64,000 nucleotides of DNA. It comes from Pelagibius litoralis (GTDB lineage: Bacteria > Pseudomonadota > Alphaproteobacteria > Kiloniellales > Kiloniellaceae). Below are positions 32,032-41,513 of the stretch, piece after piece. The DNA lies in contig NZ_JAAQPH010000001.1 of assembly GCF_011683915.1 (NCBI RefSeq), positions 186,001 to 250,000 of the forward strand, given 5' to 3'. Each line of letters starts with the position of its first letter. Position 1 is the first letter of the stretch. Under the pieces are notes generated by a model, which was not told where the DNA came from, did not search any database, and saw only the letters and a list, made by a program, of their open reading frames with translations. The position numbers and the translations under genes are program-made.

Positions 32032-33054
32032 ATGACTACATTTAAGATTTTGCTCGCGGCGGGTGCGATTACCGCCGTCGGTGTCACCGGTGCTGCCGCT
32101 GGCACCCTGGACGATATCCGCGCGAAGGGCTTTGTGCAGTGCGGCGTGTCTACGGGTGTGCCCGGCTTCTCCTTTACCGATGATGCCGGCAACTGGCAGG
32201 GCTTCGATCCCTCCGTCTGCCAGGGGGTTGCCGCTGCTGTGTTCGGTGACGCCAGCAAGGTGAAGTTCACCCCGACCACCGGCAAGACGCGCTTCACGGC
32301 GCTGGCCTCCGGTGAAATCGACGTGCTGGCCCGTAACACGACCTGGACGTTCAGCCGCGATGTCGATCTCGGCTTTACCTTCGTCGGTGTGAACTACTAC
32401 GACGGCCAGGGCTTCATGATCCCCAAGGCGCTGGGCGTCACCAGTGCCAAGGAGCTTGATGGCGCTTCGGTCTGCATCCAGACCGGCACCACGACGGAGC
32501 TGAATCTGGCGGACTACTTCCGCACCAACAACATGAGCTACGAGCCGGTTCCGATCGAGACCAATGAAGAAGCGCGCACCAACTATCTGGCCGGCCGCTG
32601 CGACGTCTACACGACGGATGCATCGGGTCTTGCCGCCAGCCGCGCCGCTTTCGACAATCCGGCCGACCACATCGTGCTGCCGGAAATCATCTCCAAAGAG
32701 CCGCTGGGCCCGCTCGTCCGCCAGGGCGACGATCAGTGGGGCGATGTCGTCCGCTGGACGCTGAACGCCATGATCAATGCCGAGGAGTACGGCGTGAATT
32801 CGTCGAACGTCGACGAAATGGCCGGCGGCGCGAGCAACAACCCCGAAGTGGCTCGCCTGTTGGGCAGCGAGGGCGATCTCGGTGGCATGTTGGGTCTGGA
32901 AAAGAACTGGGCCTACAACGTTATCAAGCAGGTCGGCAACTACGGCGAAGTGTTCGAGAAGCACATCGGTTCGGACACGCCGATCGGCCTGGAGCGCGGC
33001 ATCAATGCGCTTTACACCGACGGTGGACTGATCTACGCGCCGCCGATGCGCTAA
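32032..33054 (+). CDS. aapJ: general L-amino-acid ABC transporter binding protein
   Basis: 340 residues. A short signal peptide (about 1-22, ending GAAA) precedes GTLDDIRAKGFVQCGVSTGVPGFSF, GFDPSVCQGVAAAVFGDASKVKF and the late NWAYNVIKQVGNYGEVFEKHIG, all of the AapJ/BztA family of broad-range amino-acid binding proteins. It captures acidic and neutral L-amino acids in the periplasm. First gene of aapJQMP. It is followed by a 10-bp hairpin before aapQ. Promoter region is the 199-bp space upstream. Confidence 0.93.
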   Translation: MTTFKILLAAGAITAVGVTGAAAGTLDDIRAKGFVQCGVSTGVPGFSFTDDAGNWQGFDPSVCQGVAAAVFGDASKVKFTPTTGKTRFTALASGEIDVLARNTTWTFSRDVDLGFTFVGVNYYDGQGFMIPKALGVTSAKELDGASVCIQTGTTTELNLADYFRTNNMSYEPVPIETNEEARTNYLAGRCDVYTTDASGLAASRAAFDNPADHIVLPEIISKEPLGPLVRQGDDQWGDVVRWTLNAMINAEEYGVNSSNVDEMAGGASNNPEVARLLGSEGDLGGMLGLEKNWAYNVIKQVGNYGEVFEKHIGSDTPIGLERGINALYTDGGLIYAPPMR

Positions 33055-33076
33055 GCGCAGCGACTGAAACGGGAGA

Positions 33077-33108
33077 GGGATACGCCGGCGGGGCCGCTGG
33101 CGTATCCC
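33077..33108 (+). promoter_or_regulatory. hairpin between aapJ and aapQ
   Basis: Perfect 10-base arms GGGATACGCC (33077-33086) and GGCGTATCCC (33099-33108) around a GC-rich loop, immediately after the aapJ stop and 72 bp before aapQ. No T-run follows, so it is not a simple terminator; it could protect or slow decay of the aapJ message or partly stop transcription. Confidence 0.55.
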
Positions 33109-33180
33109 ATACCTGTTTCTCAATAGCACCGGGCTGTTCACGCCCACAGGGTGCCGGGGTCGTCGCAGCGGGGTAACGCC

Positions 33181-34371
33181 ATGGCCGTCATTGAACAAGA
33201 TTCCGAGCCGCTCACTTTGGGCCGCCTCTGGTCGGATAAACGCTATCGGGCCGTCATAACGCAGATACTGGTCGTCGCCGGGATTTTCATGCTGATTGCA
33301 TTCCTGGCCACCAACGCCGTGCAGAACCTGGAAGCCCTGGGTAAGACCTTCGGATTTGCATTCCTGCAGGCACCGGCCGGCTACGACATCAACCAGACTT
33401 TGATCCCCTATAACTCCCAGGATACGCATTTCCGTGCCGGGGTTGTGGGACTGTTGAACACCGGCCTTATTGCGATTACAGGCTGTATCTTTGCGACCAT
33501 TCTGGGCTTCATCCTCGGCGTCCTGCGGCTTTCCAGCAACTGGCTGATCAACCGTATCGTCTACTGCTATGTCGAGTTCACGCGCAATGTCCCGGTGCTG
33601 GTGCAGATCCTTTTGTGGCATGGCGTGATTGTTTCCACGCTGCCGGGTGTTCGCCAGGCGCTCTCGCCCACTGACGGCGTATTCCTGACCAATCGCGGTT
33701 TCTACGTACCCAAGCCGATCTTTGAAGATGGCTTCATGTTGGTGGTCGTTGCTTTCCTTGCCGCCATCGTCGGCATGGTGGTGTTCAGCCGCTGGGCCAA
33801 GAAGCATCAGGAAGCGACCGGCCAGATCTATCCGGTCTTCTCCATCGGCGTTGCGGCGATCTTCGGCCTTCCCCTGATCGCCTTTTTTATTGCCGGGATG
33901 CCGTTGTCATTCGATGCACCGGCGTTGCAGGGTTTCAATTTCCAGGGCGGCATAGTCGTACGACCTGAGTATGCGGCGCTTTGGTTCGCCTTGTCGATCT
34001 ACACCGCCGCCTTCATTGCCGAGATCGTCCGGGCGGGCATCCAGTCGGTCAGCCACGGTCAGACAGAGGCGGCTTTCGCCTTGGGGGTCAAGCCGAACTG
34101 GACCATGCGCCTGATTATCGTTCCCCAGGCCCTGCGGGTCATCGTGCCGCCTTTGACGAGCCAATACCTGAACCTGACCAAGAACTCGTCCCTGGCGATT
34201 GCGATCGGTTACATGGACATCGTTGCGACCTTCGGCGGGATCACCTTGAACCAGACCGGCAAGGAGATGGAGGTAATGATCATTGTGCTGACCATCTATC
34301 TTACGATCTCGCTGCTGATTTCGGCCTTCATGAATTGGTACAACCGGCGCATTGCGCTGGTGGAACGGTGA
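33181..34371 (+). CDS. aapQ: general L-amino-acid ABC transporter permease
   Basis: 396 residues from ATG 33181 (10 codons inside a longer frame). The HisM-type pattern is clear: NTGLIAITGCIFATILGFILGVLRLSSNWLINR, EFTRNVPVLVQILLWHGVI, and late TSQYLNLTKNSSLAIAIGYMDIVATFGG. An extended segment between the halves (about 150-260) is usual in AapQ. Forms the channel with AapM. Followed by aapM 14 bp later, with GGGGAG just before its ATG. Confidence 0.94.
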   Translation: MAVIEQDSEPLTLGRLWSDKRYRAVITQILVVAGIFMLIAFLATNAVQNLEALGKTFGFAFLQAPAGYDINQTLIPYNSQDTHFRAGVVGLLNTGLIAITGCIFATILGFILGVLRLSSNWLINRIVYCYVEFTRNVPVLVQILLWHGVIVSTLPGVRQALSPTDGVFLTNRGFYVPKPIFEDGFMLVVVAFLAAIVGMVVFSRWAKKHQEATGQIYPVFSIGVAAIFGLPLIAFFIAGMPLSFDAPALQGFNFQGGIVVRPEYAALWFALSIYTAAFIAEIVRAGIQSVSHGQTEAAFALGVKPNWTMRLIIVPQALRVIVPPLTSQYLNLTKNSSLAIAIGYMDIVATFGGITLNQTGKEMEVMIIVLTIYLTISLLISAFMNWYNRRIALVER

Positions 34372-34385
34372 GGGGGAGCGACGAT

Positions 34386-35501
34386 ATGGCTGATACCACT
34401 CAGACCTACGAACCGGGCACCCATCCCGACCTGCCGCCGCCTATGGCGACCAGGGGCCCAATTCTTTGGGTACGGAAGAATCTTCTGAGTTCACCGTTGA
34501 ACATCTTCCTCACTATCGTCTCGGCCTACCTGCTCTACCTGATCGTACCGGGGGCTCTCAATTGGGCTCTTCTCGATGCGGTCTGGGATGCCGGGTCGCG
34601 GGCCGAGTGCCGGGAAATCGGCAGCGGTGCCTGCTGGGCGCTGGCCGAAGTCCGCTTCGGCCAGTTCATCTACGGTTTTTATCCGGAACATCTGCGCTGG
34701 CGCGTGGATCTGACGGCGGTGTTGTTCATCTTGGCGATTCTGCCCCTGCTCTGGGACAAAACGCCGTTCCGTCCACTGATGTTGATTTACTCGGCAGCGT
34801 TTCCAATCATCGGGTACCTCCTGTTGGTTGGCGGACTGGGACTGGAGCCGGTGGAGACCACCAAGATCGGCGGCTTCACCTTGAACGTGGTGATCGGCGT
34901 CACCGGTATCGTGGCGTCGCTTCCGTTGGGCATTCTGCTGGCGCTGGGCCGTCGTTCGCATATGCCCATCGTGCGGACGCTCTGCGTGATGTTTATCGAG
35001 TTCATCCGTGGCGTACCGCTGATCACGCTTCTGTTCGTCGCCTCGACGATGCTGAACTACTTCCTGCCGCCGGGAACGACCTTCGACTTGATCCTGCGGG
35101 TCCTGATCATGGTCACGCTGTTCTCCTCGGCTTACATTGCCGAGGTCGTGCGCGGTGGCCTGCAGGCGATCCCCAAGGGGCAGATTGAGGCAGCCGACGC
35201 CATGGGACTGCGCTATTGGCAGTCCATGCGGCTTGTGGTGTTGCCGCAGGCGCTGAAGATCTCGATCCCCGGCATCGTCAACACCTTCGTCGGACTGTTC
35301 AAGGACACGACACTGGTGGTGATTATTGGCCTGACCGACGTACTGGGGGTCGGTCGCGCTTCGCTCTCCGACGCCAAGTGGCAGGGCTTGGCTTGGGAGG
35401 TCTACGTTTTTATCGCGATACTTTTCTTCGTCTGCTGTTTCAGCATGTCGCGTTATTCGATCTATCTGGAACACAAACTGCACACGGGTCACAAGCGCTA
35501 A
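34386..35501 (+). CDS. aapM: general L-amino-acid ABC transporter permease
   Basis: 371 residues beginning MADTTQTYEPGTH at ATG 34386. It has helices and the motif RTLCVMFIEFIRGVPLITLLFVASTML, then GLQAIPKGQIEAADAMGLRYWQSMRLVVLPQALKISIPG and GLFKDTTLVVIIGLTDVLGVG (quoted as blocks), as in AapM/BztC. It pairs with AapQ and AapP. The frame is open further upstream into aapQ; those residues are out-of-frame translation and are not part of the gene. Confidence 0.94.
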   Translation: MADTTQTYEPGTHPDLPPPMATRGPILWVRKNLLSSPLNIFLTIVSAYLLYLIVPGALNWALLDAVWDAGSRAECREIGSGACWALAEVRFGQFIYGFYPEHLRWRVDLTAVLFILAILPLLWDKTPFRPLMLIYSAAFPIIGYLLLVGGLGLEPVETTKIGGFTLNVVIGVTGIVASLPLGILLALGRRSHMPIVRTLCVMFIEFIRGVPLITLLFVASTMLNYFLPPGTTFDLILRVLIMVTLFSSAYIAEVVRGGLQAIPKGQIEAADAMGLRYWQSMRLVVLPQALKISIPGIVNTFVGLFKDTTLVVIIGLTDVLGVGRASLSDAKWQGLAWEVYVFIAILFFVCCFSMSRYSIYLEHKLHTGHKR

Positions 35502-35531
35502 AGGCGCGGGCCGTTAAAGGAGGCATCAATC

Positions 35532-36304
<773 letters not shown>

Positions 36305-36305
<1 letters not shown>

Positions 36306-36364
36306 ATCGGATCATGTTTTGACGGAACCACTTCGTGGTTGCGCCAAAACATGTGAATCCGATC
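36305..36364. repeat. palindromic intergenic repeat element 1
   Basis: Outer arms GATCGGAT and ATCCGATC, then CATGTTTTG with CCAAAACATG, then AACCAC with GTGGTT around a TTC loop, forming a long imperfect hairpin over 60 bp immediately after aapP. Short palindromic elements of this kind are common between genes in alphaproteobacteria. No other full copy in this window. Confidence 0.65.
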
Positions 36365-36377
36365 GCCATCAAACAGT

Positions 36378-36441
36378 TAGAGCAGATTCACCCGGTCGAT
36401 GGATCGCCTCCGGCGATTCCATCCGACCGGGATCTGCTCTA
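36378..36441. repeat. palindromic intergenic repeat element 2
   Basis: Arms TAGAGCAGAT (36378-36387) and ATCTGCTCTA (36432-36441) are perfectly complementary, with inner CCCGGTCG and CGACCGGG-type arms and a central GATCGCC/GGCGAT pair. It is 13 bp from element 1. A shortened relative (TAGAGCA..ACCCGGG..TCTGCTC) is found after the radical SAM gene at 37644. Confidence 0.7.
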
Positions 36442-36458
36442 GGCCGACAAATTACCTT

Positions 36459-36492
36459 AGGGCCGGCGCGGATGATCCGCCCGGCCCTTTTT
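36459..36492 (+). terminator. intrinsic terminator of the aap operon
   Basis: Stem AGGGCCGG (36459-36466) with CCGGCCCT (36481-36488), extended inward by GCGGA/TCCGC, then a run of five T (36488-36492). A strong rho-independent terminator facing the transcription of aapJQMP. Confidence 0.9.
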
Positions 36493-36589
36493 GCTGCCTC
36501 TTTTTCCTTAACTCTTCCCTGGCGGCGATCTGTTAATCTAAGGGCCCTCGCGCCTCGGGTGCGATATGACCGGATCTTTGGGATGACGG

Positions 36590-37633
36590 GTGAGCGAGAT
36601 AGCGAATACAGGTCGCGCGCGACAGCGGCCCGCCGGCAAGGTGGTTTTCGCGCAGGTGGAGCCGACCACGCGGTGCAATTTCATCTGCGGTTTCTGCAGC
36701 GGCAGGCAGATGGATCAGACCGACTTTGCCGCTGAAGATTTCCAGCGTCTGCTCGACAGCTTCCCGGATCTCGAGCATATCGAGTTGCAGGGCGAGGGTG
36801 AGCCGCTGCTCCACAAGGGCTTTTTCGATATGGCCCGCCAAGCGCGCGAACGGGGCATCCACCTTTCCATGATCACCAACGGCAGCCTGCTTTCCGAGGA
36901 ACGGGTGGCAGCAATCCTGGATGTTGGGATCGAGGCGATTTATGTCTCCATTGAATCGCCGGAGGAGGCAGCGTTTCAAGATATCCGCGGTGGCCTGCTG
37001 AGCAAGGTGAAGGCTGGCATCGCCCGTCTGATCGCCGCCCGCAAGGCGCGGGGGATGATGCGCCCCACGGTCGGTTTCGCCATCACTGTCCTGAAAGACA
37101 CCATCGACAGCCTGCCGGAAATCGCCGATCTCTACCGCGAACTGGCCATGGATGGCGGCGCGACGGTGCAGGCCCTCAATCGCATGGAGAGCTACACCGG
37201 CGTCTATGACGAGGCCATGGCGGAAAGGCTGCTGGCGCGTGAGGACAATATCCGGATGCAGCAACTGATCCGCGGTACGCCGAAGATCGGCGCCATGCTG
37301 GCCGAGACACGCAACACCCGGCACTTCTATATCGAAATGGGCCGAACCTTTCCGGCCGAGCATGGCTGCCCCTGGGTCAAGGGTGCGCTCTACGTCGATC
37401 GTCATGGCGGTATCGCCAGCTGCTGCATGGTCAAGGACACGGCGAAGTACGGCCTTGGCAAGATCGGCCTGACGCCGATAGAGGCGGTACTGGACAAGCG
37501 CCGCGAAATCGACGAAGCGCTCCAGGCCGGCAACCCGCCGGAGCAGTGCCAAGGCTGCGGTTACTACCGCAGCCCGGAGCGGCGGGCGGCGATGAGGCTG
37601 AACCGCCTGGCGGCGGAAAAGGCGCGTGCTTAG
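36590..37633 (+). CDS. radical SAM protein with SPASM-like C-terminus
   Basis: 347 residues from GTG 36590. The 4Fe-4S SAM cluster motif is CNFICGFC (Cys29, Cys33, Cys36), followed by ELQGEGEPLLHKGFFDMARQARERG and VYVSIESPEE-type blocks typical of radical SAM/SPASM maturation or modification enzymes. The C-terminal cysteines (CPWVKG, SCCMV, CQGCGYY) fit an auxiliary cluster domain. The substrate is unknown and no peptide precursor gene is adjacent. Follows the aap terminator; convergent with the double-GNAT gene. Confidence 0.87.
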   Translation: MSEIANTGRARQRPAGKVVFAQVEPTTRCNFICGFCSGRQMDQTDFAAEDFQRLLDSFPDLEHIELQGEGEPLLHKGFFDMARQARERGIHLSMITNGSLLSEERVAAILDVGIEAIYVSIESPEEAAFQDIRGGLLSKVKAGIARLIAARKARGMMRPTVGFAITVLKDTIDSLPEIADLYRELAMDGGATVQALNRMESYTGVYDEAMAERLLAREDNIRMQQLIRGTPKIGAMLAETRNTRHFYIEMGRTFPAEHGCPWVKGALYVDRHGGIASCCMVKDTAKYGLGKIGLTPIEAVLDKRREIDEALQAGNPPEQCQGCGYYRSPERRAAMRLNRLAAEKARA

Positions 37634-37643
37634 GGCGATCAGC

Positions 37644-37669
37644 TAGAGCAACCCGGGTCTGCTCCGGGC
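37644..37669. repeat. shortened copy of palindromic repeat 2
   Basis: TAGAGCA, then ACCCGGG, then TCTGCTCCGGG: the outer and inner blocks of the repeat at 36378-36441 with the central part missing, placed in the 37-bp gap between two convergent genes. Could be an internal-deletion derivative or chance similarity. Confidence 0.35.
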
Positions 37670-37670
37670 C

Positions 37671-38684
37671 TCAGCCGGGAATGATCCCGTTCAGCTTCGG
37701 ATCCGGGATGGTCTGTTGTTCCTGGCGGTAGGGCTGGAACCCGTATTTCTGGTAGAGCGGCAGGGCGCGGGGGTGATCCATGGTGTTGGTGTTCACCGTC
37801 AGGCGATCCGGCTCGTAACTCCAGGCCTGTTCGAGGGCCGAGTAGAGCATGTAGGGGCCCAGCTTCCTACCGACGAATTGCGGCAGCAGGCCGAAGTAGG
37901 CCAGATCGATCACCGGTTCTTCGCGGCGGTCCAGTTCGAAGTAGCCGGCCGGCACACCCTCCACATAAAGCACGAAAACCTCTATCCGCTCATCTTCCAG
38001 AAGGGCTGCGAGATCGGCATCCGGCATGCTGCGGCGGTACCACCAGTTCCAGTCTTCGCCGATGCCGTTGTAAAGGAAGCGATAGAAATCGAGGGTAGGG
38101 GTGTGGGCCCGCATCAGCGCCACCTTGGTCCGCGGCGGCGGATGAACGGCCACATGGTTCGGGCGCTCCGTCATCTCCAGATAGGTGACGGTGAACTGCA
38201 GCGTCGTCTTGCGGCCCGCGGCCACGGCCAGGTCCGGCGGCAGCACATCGCCCTCCGGCGGTGCCGACGGCAGCTCCAGCCAGCGCGCCATTACGGCCCT
38301 GGGCGTAAAGGCGTAGCCGAGGGCGGCATAGAAGCCCAGGGCCTGGCGATTGCTTTCGCGCACCATCAGCTGGATCTTCAGGATGCCCTGACGGCCCAGC
38401 CAGTCCTCCGCTGCGCGTACCAGCTTGCGGCCAAGCCCGGCCCGGCGGATGTCCGGATCGACCGCGACTGCATAAAGCCAGCCGCGATGGCCGTCGTGGC
38501 CGCAGCAGATGGTGCCGGCAAGCCTGCCGCTGCGTTCAGCGACGAAGATCTCCGCGCAGTCACTCTGCTGCCACAAGGCGATGTCGCGTTCGGGGTCGTT
38601 GTACCAGACCGTGAGCCCGCAGCGCTGCCACAGCGCGACGCAGCCGGCAAAGTCTTGATCCTGATAGGGGCGTAGCTGATCCAT
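37671..38684 (-). CDS. tandem (double) GNAT acetyltransferase
   Basis: 337 residues made of two GNAT domains. The first (about 1-145) has the acetyl-CoA motif RRAGLG at 80-85 and the wording MDQLRPYQDQDFAGCVALW, as in YpeA-type proteins. The second (about 185-325) has QFVGRKLGPYML at 269-280 and DFYRFLYNGIGEDWNWW. Each usually occurs as a separate protein. Whether both halves are active is unknown. Last gene of a minus-strand run with sseA, the alanyl-tRNA editing gene, cysK-like and NUDIX, 44 bp after sseA. Confidence 0.88.
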   Translation of the reverse strand: MDQLRPYQDQDFAGCVALWQRCGLTVWYNDPERDIALWQQSDCAEIFVAERSGRLAGTICCGHDGHRGWLYAVAVDPDIRRAGLGRKLVRAAEDWLGRQGILKIQLMVRESNRQALGFYAALGYAFTPRAVMARWLELPSAPPEGDVLPPDLAVAAGRKTTLQFTVTYLEMTERPNHVAVHPPPRTKVALMRAHTPTLDFYRFLYNGIGEDWNWWYRRSMPDADLAALLEDERIEVFVLYVEGVPAGYFELDRREEPVIDLAYFGLLPQFVGRKLGPYMLYSALEQAWSYEPDRLTVNTNTMDHPRALPLYQKYGFQPYRQEQQTIPDPKLNGIIPG

Positions 38685-38728
38685 ACCTGACCGCTTGTTT
38701 GTTTTGGCCGCTTGTTAGTTTTTGGCGT

Positions 38729-39598
38729 CTATTGCTGCTTGGCCGGTCCGGTTTCGACCGGTGTGTCGCCGGGACGTCCCCACTCGGACCAGGAGCCGTC
38801 GTAAACCGCGGTATCGCGGTGGCCGAGGCGATGCAGCGCCAAGGCAAGGACGCCGGCGGTGACGCCCGACCCGCAGGACGCCACGACCGGCCGTGAGAGA
38901 TCCAGGCCCTCGGCCTCAAAGCGGCTTCTGATCTCCTGATTGTCCAGAAACGTCTGGCTGCTCTGATCGATGATCTCGCCAAAGGGCAGATTGAAGCTGC
39001 CGGGGATGTGGCCGCTGCGCATACCTTCGCGGGGCTCGGGGTCGCGTCCCTCAAAGCGGCCGCGGGCGCGGGCGTCGATCACCTGTTCGCCGTTGCCGCC
39101 CAGAGCGCTGAGAACCTGGTCGCGGTCGCGCAGCAGAAAGCTGTTGGCACGCGGCGTGAAATGCCGCTCGTCGTTGCTCTCAGTCCCCTCGGCAACGGCG
39201 CGTCCCTCGTTGAGCCACTTGGGCAGCCCGCCATCGAGGACAGCGACTTCCCGGTGCCCGAAATAGCGAAAGGTCCACCAGACCCGCGGCGCGCTCCAGA
39301 TGCCGCGCTGATCGTAGATCACCAGGCGCAGGCCGTCGCCGAGGCCGAGCCGGCGCACCTTGGAGGAGAAGATGTGCGGCGGCGGCAGCATATGCGGCAG
39401 GTCGCTGTCCGGGTCGCAGATATCGTCGATATCGAAGAAGACCGAGCCTGGAATGTGCTGGGCTTCGAACTCGCGTCGCGGATCCAGGCCTTCGCGCGGC
39501 AGGTAGTAGCTGGCGTCCACCACGCGCAGGTCCGGCGCCGTCAGATTTTCCGCCAGCCATCCGGTGGTGACCAGGGCGTTCTTATCAAAGTCGACCAT
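38729..39598 (-). CDS. sseA: 3-mercaptopyruvate / thiosulfate sulfurtransferase
   Basis: 289 residues with two rhodanese domains. The active-site loop is CGSGVTA with Cys242, the motif that favours 3-mercaptopyruvate. The first domain has RVVDASYYLP and the second VIDARARGRFEGRDPEPREGMRSGHIPGS. The enzyme moves sulfur from mercaptopyruvate to an acceptor and belongs to cysteine degradation. It lies 48 bp after the alaX-like gene and is near the cysteine synthase gene, consistent with a sulfur-amino-acid group. Confidence 0.93.
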   Translation of the reverse strand: MVDFDKNALVTTGWLAENLTAPDLRVVDASYYLPREGLDPRREFEAQHIPGSVFFDIDDICDPDSDLPHMLPPPHIFSSKVRRLGLGDGLRLVIYDQRGIWSAPRVWWTFRYFGHREVAVLDGGLPKWLNEGRAVAEGTESNDERHFTPRANSFLLRDRDQVLSALGGNGEQVIDARARGRFEGRDPEPREGMRSGHIPGSFNLPFGEIIDQSSQTFLDNQEIRSRFEAEGLDLSRPVVASCGSGVTAGVLALALHRLGHRDTAVYDGSWSEWGRPGDTPVETGPAKQQ

Positions 39599-39646
39599 TG
39601 TTGGAAATCTACTCCCTTGAGGGTCGTTACGGCATGACAGCCGCTT

Positions 39647-40354
39647 CTATTCGTCCAAGAGGATGTTGATGCGGCGGTTCTGGCGCCCTTTGTTCTCGAT
39701 CTTACCGGTCCTGACCTTGCCGATCTCGCTGGTACGCTGCACATGGGTGCCGCCGCAAGGTTGCAGATCGACGCCGGCAATGTCCAGAAGGCGGATACGC
39801 CCGCCGCCTGAAGGTGGCTTCACCGACATGGTGCGGACCAGTTCCGGCTGACCGGCCAGTTCGTCTTCGCTGATCCAGCGCGGCGCGACGGAATGGTCCT
39901 CCTGAACCAGGCGGTTCAGTTCCGCGGTGATATGCTCCTTGTCGAGCTGGGTTTCAGGCAGGTTGAAGTCCAACCGGCCTTTGCCGTCGCCGACCTGGCC
40001 ACCGGTCACATCGCCGGTCACGACCGCGCAGAGCAGGTGCATGCAGGTGTGCATACGCATATGGCGGTGGCGCCGGTCCCAGTCAATTTCGGCGGTAACC
40101 CTGGTGCCGGGAGCAGGCGCTGCGGTGCCTTCTTCAAGGATATGGAGGACGTCTTCATGGGACTCGCCCTTGCGGGCGTCGACGATGCGCAGACGGTTGC
40201 CGTCCTCCAGGACAAGGTGGCCGCTGTCGCCGGGCTGTCCGCCGCCCATGGGATAGAATACCGTCCGGTCGAGGCGCAGGCCCTCGGGCCCGACCGAGGT
40301 GATGCGGGCCTCGCAGCCCTTCAGATAGGCATCCTCCCGAAACAACAGTTCCAT
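39647..40354 (-). CDS. alanyl-tRNA editing protein (AlaX-like)
   Basis: 235 residues from ATG 40354. The zinc site of AlaX/AlaRS-editing domains is visible: MHTCMH (His102, His106) and CGGTH (Cys200, His204), with YPMGGGQPGDSG upstream. It should hydrolyse mis-charged Ser- or Gly-tRNA-Ala, or related mis-acylated tRNAs. The frame is open upstream to 40651 but the extra part is out-of-frame sequence from the cysteine synthase gene and is rejected. It follows that gene by 22 bp. Confidence 0.92.
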   Translation of the reverse strand: MELLFREDAYLKGCEARITSVGPEGLRLDRTVFYPMGGGQPGDSGHLVLEDGNRLRIVDARKGESHEDVLHILEEGTAAPAPGTRVTAEIDWDRRHRHMRMHTCMHLLCAVVTGDVTGGQVGDGKGRLDFNLPETQLDKEHITAELNRLVQEDHSVAPRWISEDELAGQPELVRTMSVKPPSGGGRIRLLDIAGVDLQPCGGTHVQRTSEIGKVRTGKIENKGRQNRRINILLDE

Positions 40355-40376
40355 CGTTCTCGTCTTTCTTGTTCGC

Positions 40377-41390
40377 TCATTGTGTGCGCCAGGAAAGCCA
40401 GTCCGGCACCGGCAGGCCTTTTTCGCGCAGAAATGCCGGATTGAACAGCCTGCTTTGATACCGCAGCCCGCCATCGCAGAGGATTGTAACGATTCGGTGG
40501 CCCGGTCCCAACGTTCTCGCAAGCCGCAGCGCCCCGGCGACATTGATGCCACTGGACGCTCCGAGACAGAGGCCCTCGTTCTCCAGCAGGTCGAAGACGA
40601 TGGGAATCGCCTCCTTGTCGGAAATCTGGAAGGGCTCGTCGATCTCGGCACCTTCCAGGTTGGCGGTAATGCGCCCCTGGCCGATGCCCTCGCTGATGGA
40701 ACTGCCCTCCGCCTTCAACTCCCCGTGCCGGTAGTAGTGGAAGAGCGCGGCGCCCATGGGGTCGGCCAGGCCGATCACGACGTTCTTGTTGCGCTCTTTC
40801 AAGGCCATGGAGACGCCGGCCAGGGTTCCGCCGGTGCCGACAGCACAGACGAAGGCATCGACCTTGCCGTCGGTCTGCGCCCAGATTTCGGGCCCCGTCG
40901 TCTCATAGTGGCCGCGCCGGTTGGCTACGTTGTCGAACTGCTGGGCCCAGATCGCCCCGTTCGGCTCGCTCTCGTCCAGTTCTTTGGCGAGGCGCTCTGA
41001 GACGTGGACGTAGTTTTCGGGGTCGCGATAAGGCACCGCGGGCACTTCGCGAAGCTCTGCCCCGGAAATCCGCAGGATGTCTTTCTTTTCCTGGCTCTGG
41101 GTGTTCGGGATCACAATCACGGTGCGATAGCCGCGTGCGCGGGCAACCAGGGCCAGGCCGATCCCGGTGTTGCCGGCGGTGCCCTCGACGATGATGCCGC
41201 CGGGACGCAGCGTGCCGCGCTCTTCCGCATCCTTGATGATTGCCCAGGCGGCCCGGTCCTTCACAGAACCGCCGGGGTTGAGGAATTCGGCCTTGCCGAG
41301 GATCTCGCAGCCTGTTTCTTCAGAGAGCTTTCGCAGGCGAATGAGGGGCGTATTGCCGATTGCACCGACAAAACCGTCGCAAACATCCAT
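40377..41390 (-). CDS. cysK: cysteine synthase A
   Basis: 337 residues from ATG 41390. PLP-dependent enzyme motifs: the Lys-PLP site NPGGSVKDRAA (Lys44), VEGTAGNTGIGLALVARARGY, VGTGGTLAGVSMALKERN and ICDGGLRYQSRL-type ends, as in O-acetylserine sulfhydrylases. It makes cysteine from O-acetylserine and sulfide. It is about 15-20 residues longer than usual CysK and lies in a run with sseA and the tRNA-editing gene. Whether it is CysK proper or a cystathionine-beta-synthase-like paralog cannot be excluded by sequence alone. Confidence 0.9.
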   Translation of the reverse strand: MDVCDGFVGAIGNTPLIRLRKLSEETGCEILGKAEFLNPGGSVKDRAAWAIIKDAEERGTLRPGGIIVEGTAGNTGIGLALVARARGYRTVIVIPNTQSQEKKDILRISGAELREVPAVPYRDPENYVHVSERLAKELDESEPNGAIWAQQFDNVANRRGHYETTGPEIWAQTDGKVDAFVCAVGTGGTLAGVSMALKERNKNVVIGLADPMGAALFHYYRHGELKAEGSSISEGIGQGRITANLEGAEIDEPFQISDKEAIPIVFDLLENEGLCLGASSGINVAGALRLARTLGPGHRIVTILCDGGLRYQSRLFNPAFLREKGLPVPDWLSWRTQ

Positions 41391-41513
41391 AACTTTCGGT
41401 TCCTTGCTGGGGGCTTCCCACCCATTTGGCGGCGGCGCCAGGCCGGCCGAGGGGCCGGTTGGCACTAGGGGCAGGTGGGGTTGAGCTCCTATTGGGCAGT
41501 ACGTTACCGTAGA

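Noticed and set aside
32026-33807. 593-codon minus-strand frame over aapJ and aapQ
   Set aside because: Shadow of genes with clear ABC transporter motifs.
33981-35501. 506-codon version of aapM
   Set aside because: First 135 codons lie out of frame in aapQ; AapM starts at ATG 34386.
39647-40651. 334-codon version of the alanyl-tRNA editing gene
   Set aside because: Its first 99 codons come from the wrong frame of the cysteine synthase gene; family start is ATG 40354.
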